From positions 1-36,063 of the forward strand of contig CALAJP010000014.1 in NCBI GenBank assembly GCA_937922815.1: 36,063 nt of DNA. Direction: 5' to 3'. The DNA comes from an uncultured Saprospiraceae bacterium. Lineage in GTDB: Bacteria; Bacteroidota; Bacteroidia; Chitinophagales; Saprospiraceae. The notes under the pieces were generated by a model. The model made no database searches, was not told the DNA's origin, and worked only from the letters and a program-made list of their open reading frames with translations. The number at the start of each line of letters is the position of its first letter. Position 1 is the stretch's first letter. This document shows, piece by piece, positions 9,731-17,863 of the stretch. The position numbers were made by a program, and so were the translations under genes.

Positions 9731-11635
9731 TTAACCTATGTATTTTGCCAAAAAGCCAATCATTGATTTATAAAACTCGAATTGGTTTTCTTCATTTCTA
9801 AAGCCATGTCCCTCGTCATACTTAACTAAATAAGGTACATTAACGCCTCTGTTTCGTAAGTTTTCTACGATTTGGTCACTTTCATCTATATTAACTCTTG
9901 GGTCATTTGCCCCCTGAACAACATATAGCGGTGTTTTAATTTTATCGGTTGAATAAACAGGTGACCGTTTTTTCATGTCTTCAGCTTCTGTTGCTGGATT
10001 TCCAACCATTTCGTGCATCATTTCCAAATAAGGTTCCCAATAAGGAGGAATGGTTTGCATAAATGTTAATAAGTTAGAAACACCAACGTAGTTGATGGCA
10101 CAAGCGTAAAGGTCTGGAGTAAATGCAACACCTGCCAAGGTTGCATAACCACCATAACTGGCTCCATAGATAGCAACTTTATTCGCATCGACCGTTCCGT
10201 TTTCAATCAACCAATTTACGCCATCCGTTATATCATCCTGCATGGTCGTTCCCCATTTTTTGAAACTTTTCTCCCAAAAATCACGCCCATAGCCTGTGCT
10301 GCCACGGTAATTTACTTGCAAAACGGCAAAACCTCTACTTGCCATTAATTGAACTTCAGGGTTATAACCCCAATTATCTCTAACCCAAGGACCTCCATGA
10401 GGGTTTACTACCAAAGGAAGGTTTTTTGCCTCCTTATTTGCGGGTAATGTCAAATAACCATTAATTGTTAAACCATCTCTTGATTGGTAAGAAATAGATT
10501 CCATCGGACACATATCATTTTCATCTATCCAAGGACTAACTTCTGACAATAGTTCGATTTTTCTATTAACAATATCAAAATAATAGTATGCTCCTAAAGA
10601 ACGGTCAGAATAAGTACGAACTAAGGATTTTGTTTCTGTTTTGTCAAGACTTACAATTACAACTTCTTTGTTAGGGAATTGGCTGTTTAGGAATTTTTGA
10701 ACATCTTCTCTTTCTTTACTCAAAAAATGATAATTCCTTTTGTCTGTAGTATAGCTAATTAAAGTCAATTCCTTTTTTAGTTTAGAATAACTCAAACCAG
10801 AAACATCTACATCAGGGTGTTCAAATATAATTTCTCCAGTTTCTTCGCCTTTTTCTAAATCGAAAGAAGTAATCACACTTTTATCTCTATTCAGATTAGA
10901 ACTAACAAATATTTTGGTTGGGTCATCGAAATGAAAAAACAAAGGAGAAACACCTTCTTTAAAGTTAGTTTTTAATACTTCTTTAAAATCATCTGTTTCG
11001 TTTTTACGATACATCAACACCTGTTCTACTCCGTTCACCACTTTAGTTGCCAAACGGATTTTTCCATCATGGTCTGTCATCCAAGAAGAAATAGGCTCAA
11101 CTAAGTTTTTGTTGTCTGCCAACTGTGTTAATTCTAACGTGCTCAATTGCAAACGATAAGGTTCGAACAATCGAGCATCGTTTTTATTCATTCCAATAAT
11201 GATAAAATCAGGCTCTTCGTTCAAAATATCAATAATATCGATACGAACGTTCTCAAAAGGCGTATAGTCTTTTAATTCTTTGGTGTTCACATCAACACCA
11301 TATAATTTAAAGTTTTCATCGCCCCCATCATCTTTTATGTAGATTATGGTATTCTCATTTGCCCAAGCATAATCAGAAATTCCTCTTTTGGTTTCGTGAG
11401 TCAGTTGAGTAACTTCTTTCGTTTGAGGGTTTTCTATGAAAATATTCATTCTCCTTTCGTAAGGAGCCAAATACGAAAACCAAGAACCATCTCTTGATAG
11501 TTTATAATGAGATTGGTTAGGTTTTTTGAAAAAATCTTCAACTGAATAAGGATGCTCAGTGTGTCCAATGTCTATTAAAGATTGTATTACTTGTGCCGAA
11601 GATGGCAAACTTAGGTTTCCTTTTTTTTCTGTCAT
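9731..11635 (-). CDS. Prolyl oligopeptidase family (S9) serine peptidase
   Basis: 634 residues. The N-terminal ~370 residues form a beta-propeller-like region, and the C-terminal ~250 an alpha/beta-hydrolase domain. The catalytic triad is visible: Ser493 in GASYGGY, Asp578 in GANDPRV and His610 in DEGHGF. The oxyanion-side motif NPHGGPWVRD is near 411 and RGSTGYG near 444. There is no signal peptide, so it should act in the cytosol on short peptides, as acylaminoacyl-peptidase/S9C relatives do. It stands alone: pdhC lies 180 bp downstream and a divergent lipoprotein gene upstream. Length fits the family (about 600-700). The exact specificity cannot be read from sequence. Confidence 0.92.
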   Translation of the reverse strand: MTEKKGNLSLPSSAQVIQSLIDIGHTEHPYSVEDFFKKPNQSHYKLSRDGSWFSYLAPYERRMNIFIENPQTKEVTQLTHETKRGISDYAWANENTIIYIKDDGGDENFKLYGVDVNTKELKDYTPFENVRIDIIDILNEEPDFIIIGMNKNDARLFEPYRLQLSTLELTQLADNKNLVEPISSWMTDHDGKIRLATKVVNGVEQVLMYRKNETDDFKEVLKTNFKEGVSPLFFHFDDPTKIFVSSNLNRDKSVITSFDLEKGEETGEIIFEHPDVDVSGLSYSKLKKELTLISYTTDKRNYHFLSKEREDVQKFLNSQFPNKEVVIVSLDKTETKSLVRTYSDRSLGAYYYFDIVNRKIELLSEVSPWIDENDMCPMESISYQSRDGLTINGYLTLPANKEAKNLPLVVNPHGGPWVRDNWGYNPEVQLMASRGFAVLQVNYRGSTGYGRDFWEKSFKKWGTTMQDDITDGVNWLIENGTVDANKVAIYGASYGGYATLAGVAFTPDLYACAINYVGVSNLLTFMQTIPPYWEPYLEMMHEMVGNPATEAEDMKKRSPVYSTDKIKTPLYVVQGANDPRVNIDESDQIVENLRNRGVNVPYLVKYDEGHGFRNEENQFEFYKSMIGFLAKYIG

Positions 11636-12074
11636 AATTAATTAGAACGGTAAGGTAAATTGTTGATTTTCTTATGTAACGCCAAGATAAGATAAGAGTT
11701 GAGAATAAAAATGAGAATTAGAAGATTTTATTTTTAAAATATATATAACAAATTAAACTAACTAGAAAGAAATTATTAACAAGTTAGCCTATGTCTTTTC
11801 ATATCACTTACTACGAATATAGGTCTATGTAGAAATTTTTGGACGAAATTTTTGCCTACATTTTTTAACAGACTTTAGTATTTGGATTAACATTTTAATA
11901 GGCATAGTTGTGCTTTTTAAAGAGGATAATTGCATTTGTAAATACTTTAACGACAGCCATTAATACTTATTTTTTAATAAATGTGGAATTGTCGTTAGGT
12001 AAAACCATTTTCAACATTGATAAGAAATGTTGAAAGCGAAATGTGATTTTTTTAACCAGTTTAAAATATTTTTT
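11636..12074. promoter_or_regulatory. Divergent intergenic region with two hairpins before the lipoprotein gene
   Basis: 439 bp between the S9 peptidase (minus) and a lipoprotein gene (plus). Two inverted repeats lie near the plus gene. The first is taacgaca (11948-11955) with tgtcgtta (11990-11997), with further partial pairing inside. The second is a perfect 10-bp stem, tttcaacatt (12009-12018) with aatgttgaaa (12026-12035), with a 7-nt loop. The second hairpin covers the upstream in-frame ATG at 12027. I see no clear TAnnTTTG promoter; the nearest is tgcatttg around 11932. The remainder is featureless AT-rich sequence. Confidence 0.5.
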
Positions 12075-12572
12075 ATGCGACAAAAACTACTGTATAGCCT
12101 AACACTATGTGCGATGTTCTTCTTCTTAATGTCATGTAATAACGATGATACAAGTATTCAAAAAACAACTTTAGACTATTTAGTTCAAAATACTTGGGTT
12201 GTTGAGAATATTACAGCAAATCCTGCTTATGATTTTGACTTAGACGGCAATGAAGAAAACGATATTTATTCATCATTGCAAAACTGTGCTAAAGACAATT
12301 TGACAGCTTTTATAATTATAGGAAATGAACAATTAGTTCAAGTTAGAGAGGGGGATGAAAAGTGTTCTGATGAAGCAGCTACTCTTTATGCAGAAGGTAA
12401 TTGGGAACTTAGCAATGATGTATTGGTCTTGAAAAGTTTTGGGGTTAATAATGACACTTTAAACTTTAGTATCGAAAGTATTTCAGATACAGAATTAATT
12501 CTTGTGCAAGAGTTTGAAGATTTGGTGAATGAAAAAGAAATAAAGCAAACTACCCGATACATCAAATATTAA
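12075..12572 (+). CDS. Lipocalin-like lipoprotein
   Basis: 165 residues from the ATG at 12075. An in-frame ATG at 12027 would add 16 residues but sits inside a hairpin and puts a polar stretch before the signal peptide, so 12075 is preferred. Residues 1-20 are a lipoprotein signal peptide with lipobox LMSC (Cys21), followed by NNDD, an acidic +2 region that in Bacteroidota is compatible with outer-membrane or surface export. The mature part (LVQNTWVVENI ..., GNWELSNDVLVL, TLNFSIESISDTELILVQ) has the strand pattern of the lipocalin-like families common in this phylum. Ligand unknown. The next gene starts 33 bp downstream on the same strand and may be cotranscribed. Confidence 0.82.
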   Translation: MRQKLLYSLTLCAMFFFLMSCNNDDTSIQKTTLDYLVQNTWVVENITANPAYDFDLDGNEENDIYSSLQNCAKDNLTAFIIIGNEQLVQVREGDEKCSDEAATLYAEGNWELSNDVLVLKSFGVNNDTLNFSIESISDTELILVQEFEDLVNEKEIKQTTRYIKY

Positions 12573-12605
12573 AATAGAAGATTTACTAAACAAAAAATAA
12601 AAACT

Positions 12606-14999
12606 ATGAAACAGATTTTTACGATGCTTCTTTTGGTTACTTCCCTTGTGACCACATTGGCTCAAACTAATTTTAGCTTAAAGCAAGAGTTTGTAGGAAA
12701 GTACGATTATGTAGCTGTCGGAGGTTCTCTTAGTGAAGATGAACGAGCAGGAAAGACAAAAAAAGAATTTATGGATTTGGATTTACAAATCCCCAATACG
12801 GCAACGATAGAGAAAGCGTATTTATATTGGGCAAATTCAGGTTCTAAAGATACGGAGGTAATATTGGACGGACAAAGTGTAAACGCTATGGATATATGGA
12901 AAGATAGTCGTTCGTTAGGTTGGTTCAAGCCAACGGCTACTTTTAATGGCTATGCTTGTGAAATTACGAATGCCGTAAAACAAAAAAGAAGTGGAAAGTA
13001 TAGATTTTCAGGATTGAAATTCAGTAATGGTTATCCGTACAATAATATGTTTAGCACTTTAGGAGTTGCTTCAATTATCGTTGTTTATAAAAGTGAAAAC
13101 CTAAAAACAGTACGATTAAATATTTTTGATGGCTTTAGGTCTTCATTGGTTAGACCTAATAAGTGGATAAATGATGAAATGAAATGTGTTCCTTCTGACT
13201 GTGTGGATGAAATAAGTATAACTTGTTGTGTTTGGGAAGGGGACAGTTATAAAGATGAAAAATGTTTCTTTAATGATTTTGATTGTGGGCCAAATTCTTT
13301 GAACGGTTCATCAGGACCTAATTGCGATATCGATACCTATAAAATACCAAACCCTATTGATGGCAAAATAGAATGGAAATTACAAGCATTCAAGCAATCA
13401 ACACAGTATGGAAAAGCATATGAAGGTTGTATTAAGCAATATTGTATTGTCAAAATTGAATTATGCGATTCTGACGGAGACGGTATTCCCGATATTTTAG
13501 ATAAGTGTCCAACAGATTTTGGTTTAATTCAAAACCTTGGTTGTCCTGTATGTGTAGATTCAGACAATGACGGTATTTGTAATGAAGATGATAATTGCCC
13601 AAATGAACCTGGTTTGGTTAGTAATAATGGTTGTCCCGATTGCGAAGACTCAGACAATGACGGTATCTGTAACGAAGTCGATGATTGCCCTAATGATGCA
13701 GGTTTAGCGAGTAATAATGGTTGTCCTATTTGTATAGATTCAGATAATGATGGTATTTGTAACGAAGTTGATAGCTGTCCAGATGAAGCAGGTTCTATTG
13801 CTAATGGAGGTTGTCCAGTATGTATCGACTCTGATGGAGATGGTATTTGTAATGAAGAAGATAATTGTCCAAACGAAGTTGGACCAATATCAAATAGCGG
13901 TTGTCCTGTTTGTTTAGAAGACCAAGACGGTGACGGCATCGCAGATAATATTGATGAGTGCCCTGATAAAGCAGGCCCTTTAGATAATTTTGGTTGTCCT
14001 GAGTGTGTAGATTCAGACAACGATGGTATTTGTAATGAAGATGATGATTGTCCTAATGATGCAGGTTTAGTTAGTAATAATGGCTGCCCTGTATGTGTAG
14101 ATTCAGACAGTGATGGTATTTGTAATGAAGATGATGAGTGCCCTGACGAAGCGGGATTGGTTAGTAATAACGGCTGTCCAGCATGTGTAGATTCAGATAA
14201 TGATGGTATTTGTAATGAAGACGATGTGTGTCCCGACGAAGCAGGTATTCCTGAAAATGATGGTTGTCCAAACATTATTCCTTTCTTTCTTTCGGAAGGA
14301 GATATCGATTACCGTTCGGATTTTGTGCGTAGTGCTCCATCTACAAGTACTGCATTGAACAATGGATACAATATAATTGCGGCTGAAAGTACTGATGCAC
14401 TTACTTCATTTGATAATTTTTATGTAATTACGCTAAACAATTTTAATTATGAAGCAGGAGAATATGATGCAGCATTGGTTTCGATTAAAGACCTACCAAA
14501 CATTGGCAGTTTAACCAGTAAAACACATAATATTGAGACCAAAGTTACTATTACTAAATATGAAGAAAATGGTAAACGTATCGAAGGTACTTATGCAGGT
14601 AGCATAGAGTCTCAGGGGACAGATATTGATTATAATATCAATGGTTCGTTTAGAATAGTACAAGATGAGGAAGGAAATATTCAATCTCCAAATGTGAAAA
14701 AAGCATTGAAAGACATAGACCAATTACATGATAAAGGTTTGTTGTTTAAGAACAAAGTAGAACCTAGCGATATAACTAGTTTTCCTAACCCAACAGATGA
14801 TTATACTACCATTCAAAGTAGTAAAAAAGTGGATGGTTATGAAATTTATAACTTATCGGGGAGTTTGCTTTTTAGCAAAAATGTTGATGCTCAACAAGAA
14901 TTTAAAGTAACTACCGATGGCTTATCAACAGGCGTTTATATGGTTCAACTCAATTTTGAGGACGGGACTCAAGGTAATATTAAGTTAATGAAAAAGTAA
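12606..14999 (+). CDS. Secreted protein with nine TSP3-like repeats and a type IX secretion tail
   Basis: 797 residues. Signal peptide at 1-19 (ending TTLAQ). An N-terminal beta-rich domain (about 20-285) includes AYLYWANSG and a Cys-rich patch (CVPSDCVDEISITCC). Nine 30-residue repeats follow at about 287-556, each close to C-x-DSDNDGIC-NEDD-xCP-(x)-GLVSNNGCP. They carry DxDxDG-type calcium ligands plus four conserved cysteines per repeat, so Ca-stabilised, disulphide-linked modules are expected. A second beta domain occupies about 560-720. The last ~70 residues (SFPNPTDDYTTI ... GVYMVQLNFEDG ... KLMKK) match the Por-type (type A) sorting domain, so the protein should be exported and surface-attached or released by the type IX system. 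The role is probably structural or adhesive; no enzyme domain is recognised. Confidence 0.92.
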   Translation: MKQIFTMLLLVTSLVTTLAQTNFSLKQEFVGKYDYVAVGGSLSEDERAGKTKKEFMDLDLQIPNTATIEKAYLYWANSGSKDTEVILDGQSVNAMDIWKDSRSLGWFKPTATFNGYACEITNAVKQKRSGKYRFSGLKFSNGYPYNNMFSTLGVASIIVVYKSENLKTVRLNIFDGFRSSLVRPNKWINDEMKCVPSDCVDEISITCCVWEGDSYKDEKCFFNDFDCGPNSLNGSSGPNCDIDTYKIPNPIDGKIEWKLQAFKQSTQYGKAYEGCIKQYCIVKIELCDSDGDGIPDILDKCPTDFGLIQNLGCPVCVDSDNDGICNEDDNCPNEPGLVSNNGCPDCEDSDNDGICNEVDDCPNDAGLASNNGCPICIDSDNDGICNEVDSCPDEAGSIANGGCPVCIDSDGDGICNEEDNCPNEVGPISNSGCPVCLEDQDGDGIADNIDECPDKAGPLDNFGCPECVDSDNDGICNEDDDCPNDAGLVSNNGCPVCVDSDSDGICNEDDECPDEAGLVSNNGCPACVDSDNDGICNEDDVCPDEAGIPENDGCPNIIPFFLSEGDIDYRSDFVRSAPSTSTALNNGYNIIAAESTDALTSFDNFYVITLNNFNYEAGEYDAALVSIKDLPNIGSLTSKTHNIETKVTITKYEENGKRIEGTYAGSIESQGTDIDYNINGSFRIVQDEEGNIQSPNVKKALKDIDQLHDKGLLFKNKVEPSDITSFPNPTDDYTTIQSSKKVDGYEIYNLSGSLLFSKNVDAQQEFKVTTDGLSTGVYMVQLNFEDGTQGNIKLMKK
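13464..14273 (+). repeat. Nine tandem 90-bp coding repeats
   Basis: 810 bp made of nine 90-bp units with no length change, each coding one Cys-containing TSP3-like repeat. Units 7-9 are the most alike (gattcagacaatgatggtat and near copies), while unit 6 (LEDQDGDGIADNID) and unit 1 (GDGIPDILDK) are diverged. The regular period suggests expansion by unequal exchange. Confidence 0.92.
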
Positions 15000-15015
15000 T
15001 TTAGTCTTTTGATTT

Positions 15016-15056
15016 CAAAGCCCTGTTAAATCTATTTTAGCAGGGCTTTGTTTTTT
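15016..15056 (+). terminator. Rho-independent terminator after the TSP3-repeat protein
   Basis: Stem caaagccctg / cagggctttg (10 perfect pairs), extended by about 4 more including one G-T wobble, then six T at 15051-15056. The T run overlaps the TAA stop of the convergent gamma-carboxylase homologue (15055-15057), so the two genes end back to back. Confidence 0.9.
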
Positions 15057-16365
15057 AGCTTTTATTGAGAATCCAATTATTGTTTCCAAAATAATTCCAT
15101 TTCTCTTTTGCTAGGTCAGTTTTAGGCGAAATTAAACTTCTTCCGCCTTTTCTGTTTAGCCAAACTTTATTTTCAGTAACATGGATACTTATATTCGATT
15201 TTCCTTCTTTGTCATATTCTTTTTTTAGGTATTGAGCAAACTGCCACATGAAGTCAGGTTTAGTGGCTAGGTCATTTATTTGTTTTGTGGTTAAATATTC
15301 TGAAAGAACAATTTTGTCTGTTTTATTATTAGAATGGTTATGTACTTCAAATTTAATTTTTCCGTGTTTGCTACGTAACATCATTCTCCAACTGCAACGA
15401 TGTCCAGCTTCGTTCCAATTGACATCCCCCTCAAAAAAGTGGTGTCTCAGGGGTAAAAAAACTTGAATGAGTATAAAAACAGAAAATCCATATAACAAAT
15501 ATGGTTTTGAAGGTTCAACACTACTTGCTGTAACGACAGGGTATTTTTTCAGAAAAGTATTTCTCAACCATTCTCCGTCGTAAAAAAACACAGCCATGGC
15601 TATTACCATATAAGGGAATATTCCAATTTGGAAAACGACAGAGTTAAATAAATTAAAAATTAGTAAACCGATAAATGCAATTTTGCGAGTTGGTTTGTAC
15701 CATAAAAGTGGAACAATAAGTGCGTCGAAAATAATACCGCCGTAACTAATCAAATATTGAAAAGGTTCTGAGCCTAACAAATCCCCAATTAACCAATAAT
15801 TCTTTTTTGCATTAAAAGCGTTTTTAATGAATGTCGCCTCTAGCCAACCAGGATATAGTTTTGCAATAGAACCAAATATGAAAACAATACCTAATTGTAT
15901 TTTGAAAAGTAATATTTGCCAATGTTCACAAAATGAATTTCTGCTTTTAGTCAAAATAGAATCTAACGAAAAGTCTTTTGCGGCAGGTAAGAATACAAAA
16001 CTCCAAGAAACAAGCATTATTAAGTAATAATGGTTGTTGTAGCTAGCCTTTTGCATTAGGTAACAGCCTGTCCAAAGTAGGGCTAAGCCAATAGAAGACC
16101 ATTTGTATTTGTAACCGAGCATAAAAAATATGGAAACAATGCCCATAATCACGAAATATGAGTACATCAATTGCCCCTGCAAAATTTGTAAAAAATCGAA
16201 ACCTATAAAATTAAAAGTAAACTTGGGTTCGACTAAGGTTTTTCGCACCCACCCCGTAGCAATAGCCCCAAAGGATTCTAGTACCATCAATAGCCCAAAT
16301 AGACTTCTAAAAATGACCAGTGCGGCATTATCGTTTTTATGAGTTAGCGTTTGAAAAATATTCAT
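15055..16365 (-). CDS. Bacterial vitamin-K-dependent gamma-carboxylase homologue (HTTM/VKGC family)
   Basis: 436 residues with several membrane helices in the first ~300 residues. Two hallmark stretches of the vitamin-K-dependent gamma-carboxylase family are present: QKASYNNHYYL (K106, N110-H112), in the loop that in the human enzyme carries the proposed catalytic lysine, and LPLRHHFFEGDVNWNEAGHR followed by CSWRMMLR (about 304-331). The human enzyme uses reduced vitamin K to carboxylate glutamates; Bacteroidota have menaquinone (vitamin K2). The soluble C-terminal part is only about 105 residues, far shorter than in the human enzyme (~758 total), so the large lumenal substrate-binding region is missing. 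Whether it carboxylates protein, epoxidises quinone or does something else is not known. It is divergent from a Crp/Fnr gene and convergent with a Ca-binding repeat protein. Confidence 0.85.
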   Translation of the reverse strand: MNIFQTLTHKNDNAALVIFRSLFGLLMVLESFGAIATGWVRKTLVEPKFTFNFIGFDFLQILQGQLMYSYFVIMGIVSIFFMLGYKYKWSSIGLALLWTGCYLMQKASYNNHYYLIMLVSWSFVFLPAAKDFSLDSILTKSRNSFCEHWQILLFKIQLGIVFIFGSIAKLYPGWLEATFIKNAFNAKKNYWLIGDLLGSEPFQYLISYGGIIFDALIVPLLWYKPTRKIAFIGLLIFNLFNSVVFQIGIFPYMVIAMAVFFYDGEWLRNTFLKKYPVVTASSVEPSKPYLLYGFSVFILIQVFLPLRHHFFEGDVNWNEAGHRCSWRMMLRSKHGKIKFEVHNHSNNKTDKIVLSEYLTTKQINDLATKPDFMWQFAQYLKKEYDKEGKSNISIHVTENKVWLNRKGGRSLISPKTDLAKEKWNYFGNNNWILNKS

Positions 16366-16723
16366 TCAAATAAGGTCTTAATTCTTTTAAAAAACTTCAA
16401 TATATTCTTTAATAGGAATGTTTTATTTAAAATCAATCTAATAATTTGTTTAGGCTTAAAAATAAAAGATTAAACAAAATTATTCCACGTCACAAAAGGA
16501 GTTTCTTTTGTATGGTTTTAACGCAGAAAAATGCATCTTTTTCACCTTTTTGAATAAATTTTACATTTTTTTATTAAAAGTTGGGAAGATTTTAAAAAAA
16601 ACATACTCATATACAATGAGACACAGTAATTAAATAGTTGTTACATTTTTACCTTTTTTTTAAAAATGTAAATTCATGATTAGTTAAAAATCACATTAAA
16701 TTAAATCAATTAAAAACCCAAGG
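16366..16723. promoter_or_regulatory. Divergent regulatory region between the carboxylase homologue and the Crp/Fnr gene
   Basis: 358 bp. Near the Crp/Fnr gene lies a perfect 11-bp inverted repeat: ttacattttta (16641-16651) and taaaaatgtaa (16661-16671), 53 bp before the start codon. Another imperfect one, acaaaagga (16492-16500) with ttcttttgt (16503-16511), lies mid-region. TTACATTTTT also occurs at 16561-16570. A minus-strand -7-like motif TAATTTTG (16482-16475) could serve the carboxylase homologue, but I see no TTTG at the right distance. An operator for the adjacent regulator is an inference. Confidence 0.45.
16641..16671. repeat. Perfect 11-bp inverted repeat upstream of the Crp/Fnr gene
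   Basis: Arms ttacattttta and taaaaatgtaa are separated by 9 nt (ccttttttt). Both a DNA operator and an RNA leader hairpin fit. It does not match the classical Fnr (TTGAT-N4-ATCAA) or E. coli CRP sites. Confidence 0.6.
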
Positions 16724-17392
16724 ATGTTACGTAGCATGAACAACTTTAGCGAATCTAATCTTTCTGTAGAGCAAATTAATGCTTCATTTAAAGAGTCAAT
16801 TCTTGCTAAATTTCCAATTAAAAAGTTAAAAAAAGGGACATCTCTATATCGCAGTGGTGATACTTTAAAGTCTTTGTTTTTTATTGTTTCGGGGAGAGTA
16901 AGAATTTCTCAGCCTATCGGAAAAGATAAAGATCAGACAAACAATATCTTAATGAAAGGCGATTTTTTAGGTGAAGAGGTATTCTTTGACAATAAAAAAG
17001 TAACTCAAAACGCATATACCTTCGTTGAATGCGAGGTTATTGAAATGCCTATTCAAGAACTAATGAAAATTCCTAACATATTAGTTTTTACCAATAGCTT
17101 ACTAACTCAAAAGTTAGAAACATTCAAATACCGTCTTTCTACAATAGCTAATAAAGATTCTAAATCAAGAATTATTGATTTTATAGAAAACTTAGTAAAC
17201 ACGAAAGGTAAAAAAATTGGATTTGAGTATGTTGTCTATGACTTTATGACACACAATGATATTGCTGGAATAACTTCTACTTCTAGACAAACAGTTACTA
17301 CCGTTTTGAATGAATTAAAAAGAAATGACATTATTACCTTTAATAGAAGAAGATTAATAGTTAGAGATATGTCTGCTTTGCAGAATTTCTAA
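16724..17392 (+). CDS. Crp/Fnr-family transcriptional regulator
   Basis: 222 residues, or 218 if the ATG at 16736 is used; both are plausible and neither has a strong ribosome site. The N-terminal cyclic-nucleotide-binding-type beta-roll spans about 30-130 (KKGTSLYRSGD, FFIVSGRVRISQPIG, GDFLGEEVFF). The long dimer helix runs about 125-165. The C-terminal winged helix-turn-helix (about 170-215) has NDIAGITSTSRQTVTTVLNE as its recognition unit and RRRLIVRD as the wing. The cysteines needed for an Fnr iron-sulphur cluster are absent, and the phosphate-binding Arg of CAP is not evident, so the ligand is unknown. A palindrome upstream suggests autoregulation or control of the divergent membrane protein gene. 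Confidence 0.9.
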   Translation: MLRSMNNFSESNLSVEQINASFKESILAKFPIKKLKKGTSLYRSGDTLKSLFFIVSGRVRISQPIGKDKDQTNNILMKGDFLGEEVFFDNKKVTQNAYTFVECEVIEMPIQELMKIPNILVFTNSLLTQKLETFKYRLSTIANKDSKSRIIDFIENLVNTKGKKIGFEYVVYDFMTHNDIAGITSTSRQTVTTVLNELKRNDIITFNRRRLIVRDMSALQNF

Positions 17393-17831
17393 GTTTACAT
17401 ACCCCAAAGAACTCCCTAGACTTCGGTCTAAATTAAACCTATCTTAGAAAAAATATTATATTTTTTCCTACACACAAAACACAAAAAATTTAAATAGGTC
17501 TTTCTATTTAAACTAAGTATTACACTTTTTTTTGAAAAGAACTTGCTTCTTTTCAAAAAACTGCTGTCTTGTTGTATCTAGATTCGCTGTGCTGGTTGAC
17601 GTTTTATTTTGATGAATTCTTTATAAAAAACGCAATCTCGCAAGGTATACTTAAATAGATGGAGAGACTATTATGAAATTGGTATTTGAATAATAAAACC
17701 TGAACTTGGTTAGCGTAAAACCTTTTAACCAAAGACAGTATTTTCCTATTTGTGCTTGGCCAAATGTCCAAACACAGATAGGTTTAAAATAGTATTTTTT
17801 TCTCAATTTTAGGATGAAAATAGACTCGATT
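17393..17831. other. Intergenic region rich in inverted repeats, possible decayed ORF
   Basis: 439 bp between the convergent Crp/Fnr and methyltransferase genes. It holds a UUCG tetraloop hairpin (tagac-ttcg-gtcta, 17417-17430), a perfect 10-bp AT inverted repeat (17447-17467), and a perfect 14-bp inverted repeat with a 5-nt loop (17528-17541 / 17547-17560). The first two sit just past the Crp/Fnr stop and may help terminate it. At 17651-17831 there is a possible gene fragment on the minus strand, listed separately. Confidence 0.5.
17528..17560. repeat. Perfect 14-bp inverted repeat
   Basis: Arms ttttttgaaaagaa and ttcttttcaaaaaa with loop cttgc. The T arm comes first on either strand and no T tail follows, so it is not a standard intrinsic terminator. 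An operator, cruciform or mRNA 3' stabiliser would fit. Confidence 0.7.
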
Positions 17832-17863
17832 CTACTTTTCGCAGACCCATATTGTTCTCGCAA
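17651..17863 (-). pseudogene. Possible remnant ORF with a phage-protein-like segment
   Basis: A 70-codon minus-strand frame whose first 32 bp overlap the 3' end of the methyltransferase in another frame. Its middle, KPICVWTFGQAQ and CLWLKG, recalls a K-P-x-x-x-W-x-F-G ... C-L-W-L-K-G pattern that I associate with hypothetical proteins of phages and DNA-modification loci. Those are longer, so this would be a remnant. No ribosome site is seen. The likeness is from memory and the frame may be chance. Confidence 0.2.

Noticed and set aside
12027-12074. Upstream ATG for the lipocalin-like lipoprotein
   Set aside because: It would place 16 mostly polar or aromatic residues before a perfectly formed lipoprotein signal and lies inside a hairpin arm.
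13529-14275. 248-codon minus-strand ORF opposite the TSP3 repeats
   Set aside because: It is the mirror of the 90-bp coding repeats (QPLLLTNPASSGHSSSS pattern) and lacks any independent sign of coding.
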